The notes under the pieces were generated by a model. It did not search any database. It saw nothing but the letters and a program-made list of their open reading frames with translations, and was not told the DNA's origin. From assembly GCF_036199905.1 (NCBI RefSeq), contig NZ_CP108109.1, positions 2,232,001 to 2,296,000 on the forward strand: DNA of 64,000 nt, given 5' to 3'. The DNA is from Streptomyces sp. NBC_00223. GTDB lineage: Bacteria > Actinomycetota > Actinomycetes > Streptomycetales > Streptomycetaceae. This document shows, one piece after another, positions 17,786 to 26,252 of the stretch; the first letter of the stretch is position 1; each line of letters opens with the position of its first letter. Both the position numbers and the translations under genes were made by a program.

Positions 17786-18792
17786 CAGCGAAGATCAGCC
17801 CCAGCAAGGGCGCACCGTACGCGCGGATCCTCGGCGTGGGCGGCTACCGCCCGACCCGTGTGGTGCCCAACGAGGTGATCCTTGAGCACATCGACTCCAG
17901 CGACGAGTGGATCAAGTCACGTTCCGGGATCGCCAGCCGGCACTGGGCGGGCCCGGACGAGACCGTCGCGGAGATGTCGCTCGCGGCCGGCGGCAAGGCC
18001 ATCGCGGACGCGGGGATCGCCGCCTCCGACATCGACGCGGTGATCGTCGCGACGGTCTCGCACTTCAAGCAGACCCCGGCCGTCGCGACCGACATCGCCC
18101 ACCGGATCGGCGCGGGCAAGCCGGCCGCGTTCGACCTCTCGGCGGGCTGCGCGGGCTTCACCTACGGTCTGACGCTCGCCAAGAGCATGGTCACCGACGG
18201 CACCGCGGAACACGTCCTGGTGATCGGCGTGGAGCGGCTGAGCGACCTGACGGACAAGGAGGACCGTGCGACGGCCTTCCTGTTCGGCGACGGCGCCGGC
18301 GCGGTCATCGTCGGGCCGTCCAAGGTGCCGGCCATCGGGCCGACGATCTGGGGCTCCGAGGGCGACAAGTCCGAGACGATCAAGCAGACCGTCTCGTGGG
18401 AGGTCTACCGCGACACGCCCGCCGAGGACGTGCGTTTCCCGGCGATCACGCAGGAGGGCCAGGCGGTCTTCCGCTGGGCGGTGTTCGAGATGGCGAAGGT
18501 CGCCCAGGAGGCGCTGGACGCCGCCGGGATCACCGTCGACCAGCTCGACGCCTTCATCCCGCACCAGGCCAATATGCGGATCATCGACTCGATGATCAAG
18601 GCGCTGAAGCTGCCCGAGCATGTCGCGGTGGCCCGCGACATCGAGACGACCGGCAACACCTCGGCCGCGTCCATTCCGCTCGCCATGGAGCGGCTGCTCG
18701 CCACCGGTCAGGCCAAGAGCGGGGACACCGCGCTGGTCATCGGCTTCGGGGCGGGTCTGGTCTACGCGGCCACGGTCGTTACTCTCCCCTAG
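17782..18792 (+). CDS. fabH: 3-oxoacyl-ACP synthase III
   Basis: 336 residues. FabH starts each fatty acid by condensing an acyl-CoA primer (branched primers in Streptomyces) with malonyl-ACP. The catalytic triad is visible: C123 in SAGCAGF, H261 in PHQAN and N292 in GNTS. The start at 17782 overlaps the fabD stop by four bases. Length and order match the streptomycete fab operon, and the neighbouring fabD, acpP and fabF supply the other components. Confidence 0.97.
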   Translation: MTAKISPSKGAPYARILGVGGYRPTRVVPNEVILEHIDSSDEWIKSRSGIASRHWAGPDETVAEMSLAAGGKAIADAGIAASDIDAVIVATVSHFKQTPAVATDIAHRIGAGKPAAFDLSAGCAGFTYGLTLAKSMVTDGTAEHVLVIGVERLSDLTDKEDRATAFLFGDGAGAVIVGPSKVPAIGPTIWGSEGDKSETIKQTVSWEVYRDTPAEDVRFPAITQEGQAVFRWAVFEMAKVAQEALDAAGITVDQLDAFIPHQANMRIIDSMIKALKLPEHVAVARDIETTGNTSAASIPLAMERLLATGQAKSGDTALVIGFGAGLVYAATVVTLP

Positions 18793-18875
18793 TCACATCA
18801 CCTCGCGGCGTGCGGTCCCGTACGCCGTACCGCCACAGACACACCGTCGAAGACACATCAAGGAGCGCCGTAAAA

Positions 18876-19121
18876 ATGGCCACCAAGGAAGAGATCGTCG
18901 CCGGTCTCGCCGAGATCGTGAACGAGATCGCCGGTATCCCCACCGAGGACGTCCAGCTGGACAAGTCCTTCACCGACGACCTGGACGTCGACTCGCTGTC
19001 CATGGTCGAGGTCGTCGTGGCGGCCGAGGAGCAGTTCAGCGTGAAGATCCCGGACGACGACGTCAAGAACCTCAAGACGGTCGGCGACGCTGTCGACTAC
19101 ATCCTGAACGCTCAGGGCTGA
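18876..19121 (+). CDS. acpP: Acyl carrier protein
   Basis: 81 residues, acidic, all helical. The 4'-phosphopantetheine attachment serine is S40 in DVDSLSMVEV, as usual for AcpP. It carries the growing acyl chain between FabD, FabH, FabF and the reductases. The ATG at 18876 has AGGAG about 11 bases upstream. It sits 83 bases after fabH and 74 bases before fabF, the standard order. Confidence 0.98.
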   Translation: MATKEEIVAGLAEIVNEIAGIPTEDVQLDKSFTDDLDVDSLSMVEVVVAAEEQFSVKIPDDDVKNLKTVGDAVDYILNAQG

Positions 19122-19195
19122 GCCGGTCCCTCGGACCCGACCCTCGGGACGACGCGCCTGTCGCCCGCCCTTCTAGACGTGGAGAGACAATTCCT

Positions 19196-20464
19196 GTGAG
19201 CCCGACCAATCGCACCGTGGTCGTCACCGGTATCGGAGCAACCACACCGCTGGGTGGCGACAGCGCGTCGACCTGGGAGGCGTTGCTCGCCGGCCGGTCC
19301 GGCGTGTCGACGCTGAAGCAGGACTGGGCGGCCGAGCTGCCCGTGCGGATCGCCGCTCGGATCGCCGTGGAGCCGGGCGAGGTGCTGCCGCGCCCGCTGG
19401 CCCGCAAGCTGGACCGCAGCGCTCAGTTCGCGCTCATCGCGGCCCGCGAGGCATGGGCGGACGCCGGTTTCACCGCGAAGGCCGGGGACGACCCGGCGGT
19501 GAACCCGGACCGGCTCGGCACGGTCATCGCCTCCGGCATCGGTGGCGTAACGACTCTGCTCGACCAGTACGACGTGCTCAAGCAGCAGGGTGTCCGCAAG
19601 GTCTCCCCGCACACCGTGCCGATGCTGATGCCCAACAGCCCCTCGGCGAACGTCGGCATCGACGTCAACGCCCGGGCCGGTGTGCACACCCCGGTCAGCG
19701 CGTGCGCGTCCGGCGCCGAGGCGATCGGCTACGCGGTCGAGATGATCCGCACCGGCCGCGCCGACGTGGTGGTCGCGGGCGGTACCGAGGCGGCCATCCA
19801 CCCGCTGCCCATCGTCGCCTTCGGCAACATGATGGCGATGTCCAAGAACAACGACGACCCGCAGGGCGCCTCGCGGCCGTACGACTCCGGGCGCAACGGC
19901 TTCGTGCTCGGTGAGGGCGCGGGCGTGATCGTGCTGGAGTCGGCCGAGCACGCGGCCGCGCGCGGCGCGCGGGTGTACTGCGAGGCGGTCGGCCAGGGCA
20001 TCTCCTCCGACGCCCACCACATCACGCAGCCGGAGCCGTCCGGCCGCGGGATCGCGGCCGCGCTGAACAACCTGCTGGACAACACCGACCTCAAGCCGGC
20101 CGAGATCGTGCACGTCAACGCGCACGCCACCTCGACCCCGCAGGGCGACGTCGCGGAGATCAAGGCGCTGCGCAAGGTCTTCGGCGACGACGTGGACCAC
20201 ATGGCGATCTCCGCCACCAAGTCCATGACCGGCCATCTGCTGGGCGGCGCGGGCGGTATCGAGACGGTGGCGACCGTACTGGCGCTCTACCACCGGATCG
20301 CCCCGCCGACGATCAACCTCGACGACCCGGACCCGGAGGCCGACGCGGACATCGTCCGCGCGGAGCCCCGCCCGCTGCCCGAGGGCAGTATCGCGGCGCT
20401 CAACAACTCCTTCGGCTTCGGCGGTCACAACGTGGTGCTCGCACTGCGTACGGTGGCCCGCTGA
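19196..20464 (+). CDS. fabF: 3-oxoacyl-ACP synthase II
   Basis: 422 residues. FabF elongates acyl-ACP with malonyl-ACP. The catalytic residues are C170 in VSACASGAEA, H310 in VNAHATSTP, K342 and H347 in TKSMTGHLLGG. The start is GTG at 19196 with GTGGAGAG upstream. Together with acpP it could be mistaken for a type II polyketide pair, but there is no chain length factor and the setting is the primary fab operon. It is the last gene before a strong terminator. Confidence 0.96.
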   Translation: MSPTNRTVVVTGIGATTPLGGDSASTWEALLAGRSGVSTLKQDWAAELPVRIAARIAVEPGEVLPRPLARKLDRSAQFALIAAREAWADAGFTAKAGDDPAVNPDRLGTVIASGIGGVTTLLDQYDVLKQQGVRKVSPHTVPMLMPNSPSANVGIDVNARAGVHTPVSACASGAEAIGYAVEMIRTGRADVVVAGGTEAAIHPLPIVAFGNMMAMSKNNDDPQGASRPYDSGRNGFVLGEGAGVIVLESAEHAAARGARVYCEAVGQGISSDAHHITQPEPSGRGIAAALNNLLDNTDLKPAEIVHVNAHATSTPQGDVAEIKALRKVFGDDVDHMAISATKSMTGHLLGGAGGIETVATVLALYHRIAPPTINLDDPDPEADADIVRAEPRPLPEGSIAALNNSFGFGGHNVVLALRTVAR

Positions 20465-20489
20465 CGGTACGTCAGCCGATACGTCAGCT

Positions 20490-20520
20490 GCGCCCCGGCC
20501 GGTTCGCCCGACCGGGGCGC
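20490..20520 (+). terminator. fab operon terminator
   Basis: A 13-bp stem with one mismatch (20490-20502 with 20508-20520, outer arm GCGCCCCGG/CCGGGGCGC) and a short TTCGC loop, followed by TCTGCTGT, 25 bases after the fabF stop. Confidence 0.85.
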
Positions 20521-20586
20521 TCTGCTGTCCGGGGGCTTGCGCGGTTGTGTGCCGCAGGCCGGGGCCGCGCGGGCGTACGGCCGGGG

Positions 20587-21474
20587 TTACGCGGGGGGCT
20601 CGCCGTCGAAGCTGGCGAAGTACGAGGCCGCCATGTCCTCGGCGCCGTGGCCCTGTTCCGCGGCCCGCCGGAAGCGCTCGGCGCCGGCCGCGGCGAGGTC
20701 CAGCCGTACGCCGTTGCGCTCCCCCGCCGCCACGATCAGCCGCAGGTCCTTGCCCGCGCCCTCCACGGTGAAGCTCGGCGTGTAGTCGGCGGCGCGGATG
20801 GCCGCGGCCTTGGTCCGCAGGTACGGCAGGTCGAGCGGGCCGCCGTCGATCGCGTCGAAGAAGTGGTCCGGGTCGACGCCGAGGCCCTTGGCCAGCGCCA
20901 TCGCCTCGGCGGTCGCGTTGGTGACCGCGAGCACCCAGCTGTTGAGCACGAGCTTGAGGTTGCTCGCCGAGCCGTCGGTGGCGTCCTCGCTGAGCCAGAC
21001 GGTGGTGCGGCCGATCGCGTCGAAGACCCGGTCGGCGACCGGGCGGGCCGCGACGGGGCCTGCGGCCAGCACGGTGAGCTGTCCTGACTCGGCGACCTGC
21101 CGGGTGCCGAGCACGGGCGCGTCAAGGAAGAGCAGGCCGTGCTCGCTGGCCAGCCCGGCGAGTTCGGCCTGTGCCTCGGGGCCCACGGTGCTGGTCTGCG
21201 CCCACACGGCGCCGTCCTTGAACGCGGGCGCGGCGGTTTCCATCACCTCGCGGACGGCAGGGCCGTCGAGCAGCATGGTGACGACGGCGTCGGCGTCCCG
21301 TACGGCCTCCGCCGGGTCGGCGACGATGTGGACGCCGTCGGCGGCGAGGGGCTGGGCGCGGGCGATCGTACGGTTCCAGGCGCGGACCTCGTGTCCGGCC
21401 GCGGACAGGTTGCGGGCCATTCCGGCACCCATGATGCCGGTGCCGAGGACGGCGACGGTAAGAGTTTCAGCCAT
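20587..21474 (-). CDS. NAD(P)-dependent 3-hydroxyisobutyrate dehydrogenase-like oxidoreductase
   Basis: 295 residues, beta-hydroxyacid dehydrogenase family. The N-terminal Rossmann motif is VLGTGIMGAGMARNL, followed by AWNRT (NADP-preferring Arg after the second strand), and the C-terminal helical domain has the catalytic lysine in SASNLKLVLNSW. The substrate-binding DAPVLGTRQVAESGQL segment replaces the usual DAPVSGG. Substrate unknown; imine reductase or short-chain acid dehydrogenase roles are also possible. It faces the fab operon from the opposite strand and is followed upstream by repeat DNA. Confidence 0.88.
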   Translation of the reverse strand: MAETLTVAVLGTGIMGAGMARNLSAAGHEVRAWNRTIARAQPLAADGVHIVADPAEAVRDADAVVTMLLDGPAVREVMETAAPAFKDGAVWAQTSTVGPEAQAELAGLASEHGLLFLDAPVLGTRQVAESGQLTVLAAGPVAARPVADRVFDAIGRTTVWLSEDATDGSASNLKLVLNSWVLAVTNATAEAMALAKGLGVDPDHFFDAIDGGPLDLPYLRTKAAAIRAADYTPSFTVEGAGKDLRLIVAAGERNGVRLDLAAAGAERFRRAAEQGHGAEDMAASYFASFDGEPPA

Positions 21475-21481
21475 CCCCCCA

Positions 21482-21835
21482 CGCTATGCGTGCCCCCGCG
21501 CCCCGGCCACGAGGGGCGCGAGAATCCGCGCGATCAGCCCACCACCGGCCCGGTGGTCCGGACACGGCAGCAACAGCCCCCTCGGGACGGTGACGACCCG
21601 CAGCAACGTCGTGGCTGGCCGCGCAGTTCCTCGCGCCCCTAAACGGGCCGCCAAGTCGCGGCAGGCTATGGCGCCGCGGTTCAGCCACGGACAGGACGTG
21701 CCCCGTCAGGGGCGCTGGGGGTACCCCCGGGCGAAGCCTGGGGGAGGAACTGCGCGATCAGCCCACCACCGGCCGGTGGTCCGGACACGGCACAGACTGC
21801 CCCGCCCGGACGGTGACGACCTTCAGCCGCCCGGC
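21482..21835. repeat. Dispersed intergenic repeat, copy 3
   Basis: Fills the gap between the dehydrogenase start and the DUF3145 stop. The right half (21704-21800) repeats the GGGGGTACCCCCGGG, GAAGCCTGGGGGAGGAACTGCGCGA and CCACCGGCCGGTGG blocks seen at 13.2-13.7 kb in the same orientation, and the left half (21505-21640) carries them in the opposite orientation. It contains no gene. Confidence 0.8.
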
Positions 21836-21847
21836 CCTGAGGGACCC

Positions 21848-22342
21848 TCAGACGACCTGGTGGAGCCAGCGGACCGGCGCGCCCTCGCCGGCGTAGCGGA
21901 ACGGCTCCAACTCGTCGTCCCACGGCTTCCCCAGCAACTTCGCCAGCTCGCTCTCCAGATCCGCCTCGTCCCGGCGCGCCCGCTGCATCGCGGCGCGCAG
22001 CCGATCCTCGGGGATCAAAATGTCACCGTGCATACCGATCACCGCGTGAAAAATGCCCAGTTCGGGCGTGGCGCTGTACCGCTCGCCCTCCGCCGTGGCG
22101 CACGGCTCCGCGGTGACCTCGAACCGCAGCATGTGCCACCCGCGCAGCGCGGACGCCAGCTTCGAGGCCGTACCGGGCTCGCCCTGCCAGGAGAACTCGG
22201 CGCGCCACGTGCCGGGAGCGGCGGGCTGACGAATCCAGTCCAGGCTGACGCGCACGCCGAGGACGCCCGCGACGGCCCACTCGACATGCGGGCACAGCGC
22301 GCGCGGCGCGGCGTGCACGTACAGAACTCCACGTGTCGTCAC
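21848..22342 (-). CDS. DUF3145 domain protein
   Basis: 164 residues, cytoplasmic. It begins TTRGVLYVHAAPRALCPHVEWA and contains VTAEPCATAEGERYSATPELGIFHA and IPEDRLRAAMQRA, the DUF3145 pattern seen across actinobacteria. Its position a short distance after the fab operon is, to my knowledge, conserved in Streptomyces. Function unknown. The 257-base divergent gap to the lipoprotein gene presumably holds its promoter. Confidence 0.9.
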   Translation of the reverse strand: MTTRGVLYVHAAPRALCPHVEWAVAGVLGVRVSLDWIRQPAAPGTWRAEFSWQGEPGTASKLASALRGWHMLRFEVTAEPCATAEGERYSATPELGIFHAVIGMHGDILIPEDRLRAAMQRARRDEADLESELAKLLGKPWDDELEPFRYAGEGAPVRWLHQVV

Positions 22343-22599
22343 CGGTACCTCCAGTGTGGGACGAGGTTCGCCTTCCCCAGCGGCCTCACACCCGAACCGG
22401 ATGAACCAGGGGCAACATCATTCATTCTGCACTATTCATCCCAAACGGGACAACATTCACTTGTGACATCCGACCGTCGCCGACCTCCCGTCAGTTCACG
22501 CGGCTGTCAGGGAAAAAGCTACCGTGCGGCGTCTTGGAGAGAGTGACGTACCGTCGGGCTCGTACCGGATGTCACCCACTCGTCGGAGGGAATGGCACC
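22343..22599. promoter_or_regulatory. Divergent promoter region (DUF3145 / SGNH lipoprotein)
   Basis: A 257-base gap, AT-richer than its surroundings around 22395-22470 (ACATCATTCATTCTGCACTA). It must carry promoters for both divergent genes; no confident -10/-35 pair was assigned. A GGAGGG ribosome site for the lipoprotein lies at about 22585-22590. Confidence 0.4.
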
Positions 22600-23520
22600 A
22601 TGCGGACACGGTCGCGCTACTGGTCGGCACTCGCCGTGACCGCCCTTCTGCTGGTCGGCTGCTCGACGGGCGGCTCACCGCCGCACGGAGGGGGCGGGGG
22701 CGCGACGACCGCCTCCGCGCGCCCCGCGCCCTCCTCGCACTCCCCCGGCGGGCCGGGCGCGGAACACCGGGCCGCGCCCGCCCGGCCGTGGAACACCCGC
22801 CCGCCGTCCGTCGCGGCCCTCGGCGACTCCATCACCCGCGGCTTCGACGCCTGCCATCCGCTCTCCGACTGCCCCGAGGTCTCCTGGGCGACCGGCTCGC
22901 GTACGGCCGTCGACAGCATCGGCCGGCGGCTCGCCACACCCGCCGCCAGCAGCTGGAACCTCGCCGGGACCGGTGCGCGTGTCGCCGACCTGCCCGCCCA
23001 GGCGCGGGCCGCCGCGGCGCACCGCCCGGCCATGGTCACCGTGCTGATCGGCGCCAACGACGCCTGCGCCCGTACCGTCGGCGGCATGACCCCGGTGGCC
23101 GACTTCCGCGCCGACTTCGACCGCGCGCTGGCGTATCTGCACCGCGTACTGCCCCGCACCCAGGTGCTGGTGGCCAGCATTCCCGACCTCCAGCGGCTCT
23201 GGTCGGTCGGGCGCGGCGACCCGCTCGGCAAGGAGGTCTGGAAGCTCGGCCTGTGCCCGACGATGCTCGACGACCCGGACTCGCACAGCGCGGCGGCCCA
23301 CAGCAGACGTACGGCCGTACGCAACCGGGTGATCGCGTACAACTCGGCGCTCGGACAGGTGTGCGCGCGGTACGAGCGCTGCCGGTACGACGACGGCGCG
23401 GTCTTCCGCTACCGGTTCACCAAGGACGACCTCAGCACGTGGGACTGGTTCCACCCGAACGAGCGGGGGGAAGCGGCGCTCGCGCGGATTCTCGCGGGAG
23501 TGGCGTTCACCCCGGCGTAG
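22600..23520 (+). CDS. SGNH/GDSL hydrolase lipoprotein
   Basis: 306 residues. A lipoprotein signal peptide ends in LLLVGC, with the lipid-attached cysteine at residue 22, followed by a Gly/Ser/Pro-rich linker. The SGNH blocks are clear: block I GDSITRGFDAC, block III IGANDAC and block V DWFHPNERGE with the catalytic Asp and His. Several cysteines suggest disulfides, fitting an extracellular location. Likely an esterase or lipase anchored to the outer face of the membrane; natural substrate unknown. Confidence 0.93.
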   Translation: MRTRSRYWSALAVTALLLVGCSTGGSPPHGGGGGATTASARPAPSSHSPGGPGAEHRAAPARPWNTRPPSVAALGDSITRGFDACHPLSDCPEVSWATGSRTAVDSIGRRLATPAASSWNLAGTGARVADLPAQARAAAAHRPAMVTVLIGANDACARTVGGMTPVADFRADFDRALAYLHRVLPRTQVLVASIPDLQRLWSVGRGDPLGKEVWKLGLCPTMLDDPDSHSAAAHSRRTAVRNRVIAYNSALGQVCARYERCRYDDGAVFRYRFTKDDLSTWDWFHPNERGEAALARILAGVAFTPA

Positions 23521-23555
23521 CGGTGAACGGGCGGCGACGGGAACGCGATCCGCTC

Positions 23556-23569
23556 TGACCGGCGGGTCA
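23556..23569. promoter_or_regulatory. Short inverted repeat upstream of the MFS gene
   Basis: TGACC and GGTCA flank a 4-base GGCG spacer between the lipoprotein stop and the MFS exporter start. It could be an operator or part of a terminator for the upstream gene. No dedicated regulator is adjacent. Confidence 0.3.
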
Positions 23570-23612
23570 ACGCGGACAGAAGCTGACCGCGAGGCTTCCT
23601 AGCGTGTTCCCC

Positions 23613-25148
23613 ATGGACACCACGAACCAGCTCGCCCCCGACCTCCCCACCGCCGCCGGAGGGCCGCCCCCGGCCCTGCCCGGGCGCTGGCTCGGCTACG
23701 TCGCCGTACTCGCCGCCAGCATGATGGACCTGCTGGACTCCACGGTCGCCAATGTCGCGGCCCCCTCGATCCGTACCGGGCTCGGCGGGTCGTACGCCGA
23801 CCTCCAGTGGATCGCCGCCGGTTACACCCTGGCGATGGCCGTGGCGCTGCTGACCGGTGGGCGGCTCGGTGACATGTACGGGCGCAAGCGGGTGCTGCTG
23901 GCCGGGGTGGCGGGCTTCACGCTCAGCTCGATGCTGTGCGCTGTCGCGCAGACGCCCTCGACGCTGATCGCCGCGCGGATCGTGCAGGGGGCCTGCGGGG
24001 CGGTGATGCTGCCGCAGGGGTTCGGGCTGACCCGGGACCTGTTCGGGCCGGCCGAGACGAAGAAGGCGTGGAGCATCTTCGGGCCGATGATGGGCCTGTC
24101 CGCGGTGCTCGGACCGGTGGTCGCGGGGGTGCTGATCCACGCGGACCTCTTCGGGACCGGATGGCGGATGATCTTCGGCATCAACCTGCCGATCGGGGCG
24201 CTGGCGCTCTTCATGGGCGCGAAGTACCTGCCGGACGTCACGCCGACCGCGCGCGGCACCCGGCTGGACACGGTGGGCGTGCTGCTCGCCGGCGCGGGCG
24301 CCTTCCTGCTGGTCTTCCCGCTGGTCCAGGGGCGTGAACTGGGCTGGCCCGCCTGGACGCTGGTCATGCTCGTGGCCGCCTTCCCGGTGCTCGGGGTCTT
24401 CGCCCGGCACCAGGTGCTGCGCGGCCGGGCCGGCCGTACCCCGCTGGTCGAGCCCAGCGTCTTCACCAAGCGGGCGTACGTCTCCGGGGTCGGCTTCGCG
24501 ATCGCCTTCACCGCGTCCATGGGCGGCATGATCCTGACCCTCGGGGTCTTCCTCCAACTCGGCCTCGGCTACAGCGCGCTGCACTCCAGCCTGACCACGG
24601 CGCCGTGGGCGGTGGGGGCGCTGTTCGGGTCCGCGTTCGGCGCGATGAGCATGCGGCGGCTGGGACGCCGGGTGCTGCACCTCGGGCTGCTGCTGATGGG
24701 CGGCGGCATCCTGGCGCTCTACGGGGTCTTCCAGTGGGCGGGCGCGGGCATCACCCACTGGGACTTCGTCGCTCCGCTGCTGGTGGGCGGGGCCGGGATG
24801 GGGATGATCTTCGTGCCGCTCTTCGACATCATCCTGAGCGGGGTCGACGCGCGGGAGATCGGGTCGGCGTCCGGGACGCTTCAGGCGTTGCAGCAGCTGG
24901 GGATGACGCTGGGGATCGCGGTGCTCGGGACGGTCTTCTTCAACGTGCTCGGGACCTCGCCGGTCGGGGGTGCGGGGCATGTGGGCGCGGCGTTGTCGGC
25001 GGCGTCGACGACCGCGTTGTGCACGGCGGGGCTGATCGGGTTGGCCTTCGCGCTCGCCTTCTTCCTGCCCCGCGAGGTCCGCTCCGCGGAGGGTTACGAC
25101 GGCGAGGCCGCGGACGCGGCCCCCCTCCCCGAGCTCGCGACGGCCTGA
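23613..25148 (+). CDS. MFS drug exporter, DHA2 (14-TMS) type
   Basis: About 511 residues with 14 hydrophobic segments. Motif A is GGRLGDMYGRKRVLL and motif C lies in the fifth helix (GLSAVLGPVVAGVL). The D1-type motif LDSTVANVAAP is typical of the drug:H+ antiporter-2 family, exporters of quaternary or lipophilic compounds. An upstream in-frame GTG at 23604 is possible. A TAGCGT hexamer lies 9-14 bases before the ATG at 23613 and no ribosome site is seen, so the message may be leaderless. It is single, without a local TetR or MarR partner. Confidence 0.92.
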   Translation: MDTTNQLAPDLPTAAGGPPPALPGRWLGYVAVLAASMMDLLDSTVANVAAPSIRTGLGGSYADLQWIAAGYTLAMAVALLTGGRLGDMYGRKRVLLAGVAGFTLSSMLCAVAQTPSTLIAARIVQGACGAVMLPQGFGLTRDLFGPAETKKAWSIFGPMMGLSAVLGPVVAGVLIHADLFGTGWRMIFGINLPIGALALFMGAKYLPDVTPTARGTRLDTVGVLLAGAGAFLLVFPLVQGRELGWPAWTLVMLVAAFPVLGVFARHQVLRGRAGRTPLVEPSVFTKRAYVSGVGFAIAFTASMGGMILTLGVFLQLGLGYSALHSSLTTAPWAVGALFGSAFGAMSMRRLGRRVLHLGLLLMGGGILALYGVFQWAGAGITHWDFVAPLLVGGAGMGMIFVPLFDIILSGVDAREIGSASGTLQALQQLGMTLGIAVLGTVFFNVLGTSPVGGAGHVGAALSAASTTALCTAGLIGLAFALAFFLPREVRSAEGYDGEAADAAPLPELATA

Positions 25149-25165
25149 CCCGCGCACCCCTTTCC

Positions 25166-25305
25166 GCCCTCAATCGCCGGGCACGCTTGGATCTGCCTCC
25201 GCGCCCACCCTCGCTCCACGCCTCTGCCCTCAAACGCCGGGCGGGCTCGGATATGCGCTCAATCGCCGCGCGGGCTCAGATTCGCCCTCAAACGCCGGGC
25301 GGGCT
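25166..25305. repeat. Four GCCCTCAAACGCCGGGCGGGCT-type repeats
   Basis: 22-bp units at 25166-25187, 25226-25247, 25255-25276 and 25284-25305, with consensus beginning GCCCTCAAACGCCGG and ending GCGGGCT. A fifth relative is at 26235-26254, on the other side of the HigBA module. These resemble a widespread Streptomyces intergenic repeat. Function unknown. Confidence 0.85.
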
Positions 25306-25339
25306 GGAAGGTGGCCGACGGTCGTAGTGCGGGGACCAG

Positions 25340-25406
25340 TAGCCGGAAATTATGACGCTGATGGTGTATGCTACTGGTGTAATAAGTGGGGATGGGGGTC
25401 AGGTGT
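25340..25406 (+). promoter_or_regulatory. Likely higBA promoter
   Basis: An AT-richer stretch with TATGCT at 25367-25372 and TAATAA at 25380-25385, and a partial direct repeat of GGTGTA spanning both. One of the hexamers probably serves as -10. Self-repression by the HigA antitoxin would be expected from the family. Confidence 0.4.
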
Positions 25407-25784
25407 ATGGCTTGGGAGATCGTTGTGGTCGAGCCGGCTCTGTCGTGGCTTCACGGCCTACGCCGCAGCGACCGGGACACCCTCATCCAGGTCAGCCGGG
25501 CCGTCGCCGCTCTCCAGGAGGAGGGCCCCGCTCTGGGCCGACCTCTGGTCGACACGATCAAGGGCTCGGCGCTTTCCAACCTCAAGGAGCTCCGTCCCGG
25601 CTCGGCCGGGGCCACGGAAGTGCGGTTACTGTTCGTCTTCGACCCTGACCGCCAAGCCGTGATCCTGGTCGGCGGCGACAAAGCGGGCAACTGGTCCGGC
25701 TGGTACCGTGCCGCGGTACCGCGGGCGGAACAGGCCTACGCAGATCACCTGAAGCGCATCGAAGGAGAGGACGGGAAACGATGA
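25407..25784 (+). CDS. HigB-type toxin (RelE/Gp49-like)
   Basis: 125 residues when started at MAWEIVVV (25407). It matches the Gp49/HigB group: VEPALSWLHGLRRSDRDTLIQ, then GPALGRPLVDTIKGSALSNLKELRPG, EVRLLFVFDPDRQAVILVGGDKAGNW and a YRAAVPRAEQAYADHL tail. Such toxins cleave mRNA on the ribosome. The stop overlaps the HigA start by four bases (ATGA), the toxin-first order typical of higBA. Start sites further upstream (25386) lack a better ribosome site. Confidence 0.93.
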   Translation: MAWEIVVVEPALSWLHGLRRSDRDTLIQVSRAVAALQEEGPALGRPLVDTIKGSALSNLKELRPGSAGATEVRLLFVFDPDRQAVILVGGDKAGNWSGWYRAAVPRAEQAYADHLKRIEGEDGKR

Positions 25785-26119
25785 CTGATCACCTGAAGGA
25801 CCCGCAGGCCGCCTCCTGGGGAGACTTGACCAAGGACTTCGCCTTCACCGATGACGAGAAGGAGCAGATCGCCTTGGGCGCGCAGGCGATGATCACCGCC
25901 TCCCGCGTGCATCGCCTCGCCGAGCTGCGCAAGCGGCAGCACGCCACTCAGGTGCAGGTCGCCGAAGCCATGGGTGTCACTCAGGGTCGTGTTTCCCGAA
26001 TCGAGAAGGGCCAGTTCGAGCGCAGTGAGGTCGATACTCTCGCGGCCTATGTCAAGGCACTCGGCGGCAAGCTGAAGATCGTCGCCGACTTCGGTGACGA
26101 GACCTACGTCCTCGGCTGA
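25781..26119 (+). CDS. HigA-type antitoxin, XRE helix-turn-helix
   Basis: 112 residues. The C-terminal half is a Cro/CI-type DNA-binding domain with HATQVQVAEAMGVTQGRVSRIEKG as the helix-turn-helix. The acidic N-terminus (about 40 residues, DLTKDFAFTDDEKEQI) is the probable toxin-neutralising part. It overlaps the upstream toxin and should both neutralise it and repress the shared promoter. Confidence 0.93.
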   Translation: MTDHLKDPQAASWGDLTKDFAFTDDEKEQIALGAQAMITASRVHRLAELRKRQHATQVQVAEAMGVTQGRVSRIEKGQFERSEVDTLAAYVKALGGKLKIVADFGDETYVLG

Positions 26120-26192
26120 TCCGTCCCACGGGCTCAGCCCACGCCGTCCCCGGCTCGGCGGACAGTGCCTCGGTCCGTGAAAAGTGGCTGCC

Positions 26193-26222
26193 AGGCCCGC
26201 CCCAGACGATGGGGGCGGGCCT
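26193..26222. terminator. Terminator between higA and the GH3 gene
   Basis: Perfect 11-bp stem, AGGCCCGCCCC at 26193-26203 with GGGGCGGGCCT at 26212-26222, and an 8-base loop. It follows the higA stop by 74 bases and lies before the convergent GH3 stop, so it may serve both directions. Confidence 0.8.
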
Positions 26223-26252
26223 CTGTGCTGCCTACCTCAGACGCCGGGCGGG

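Noticed and set aside
16832-20464. Type II polyketide cluster
   Set aside because: The KS is FabF without a chain-length factor, and fabD/fabH/acpP with FasR mark the primary fatty acid operon.
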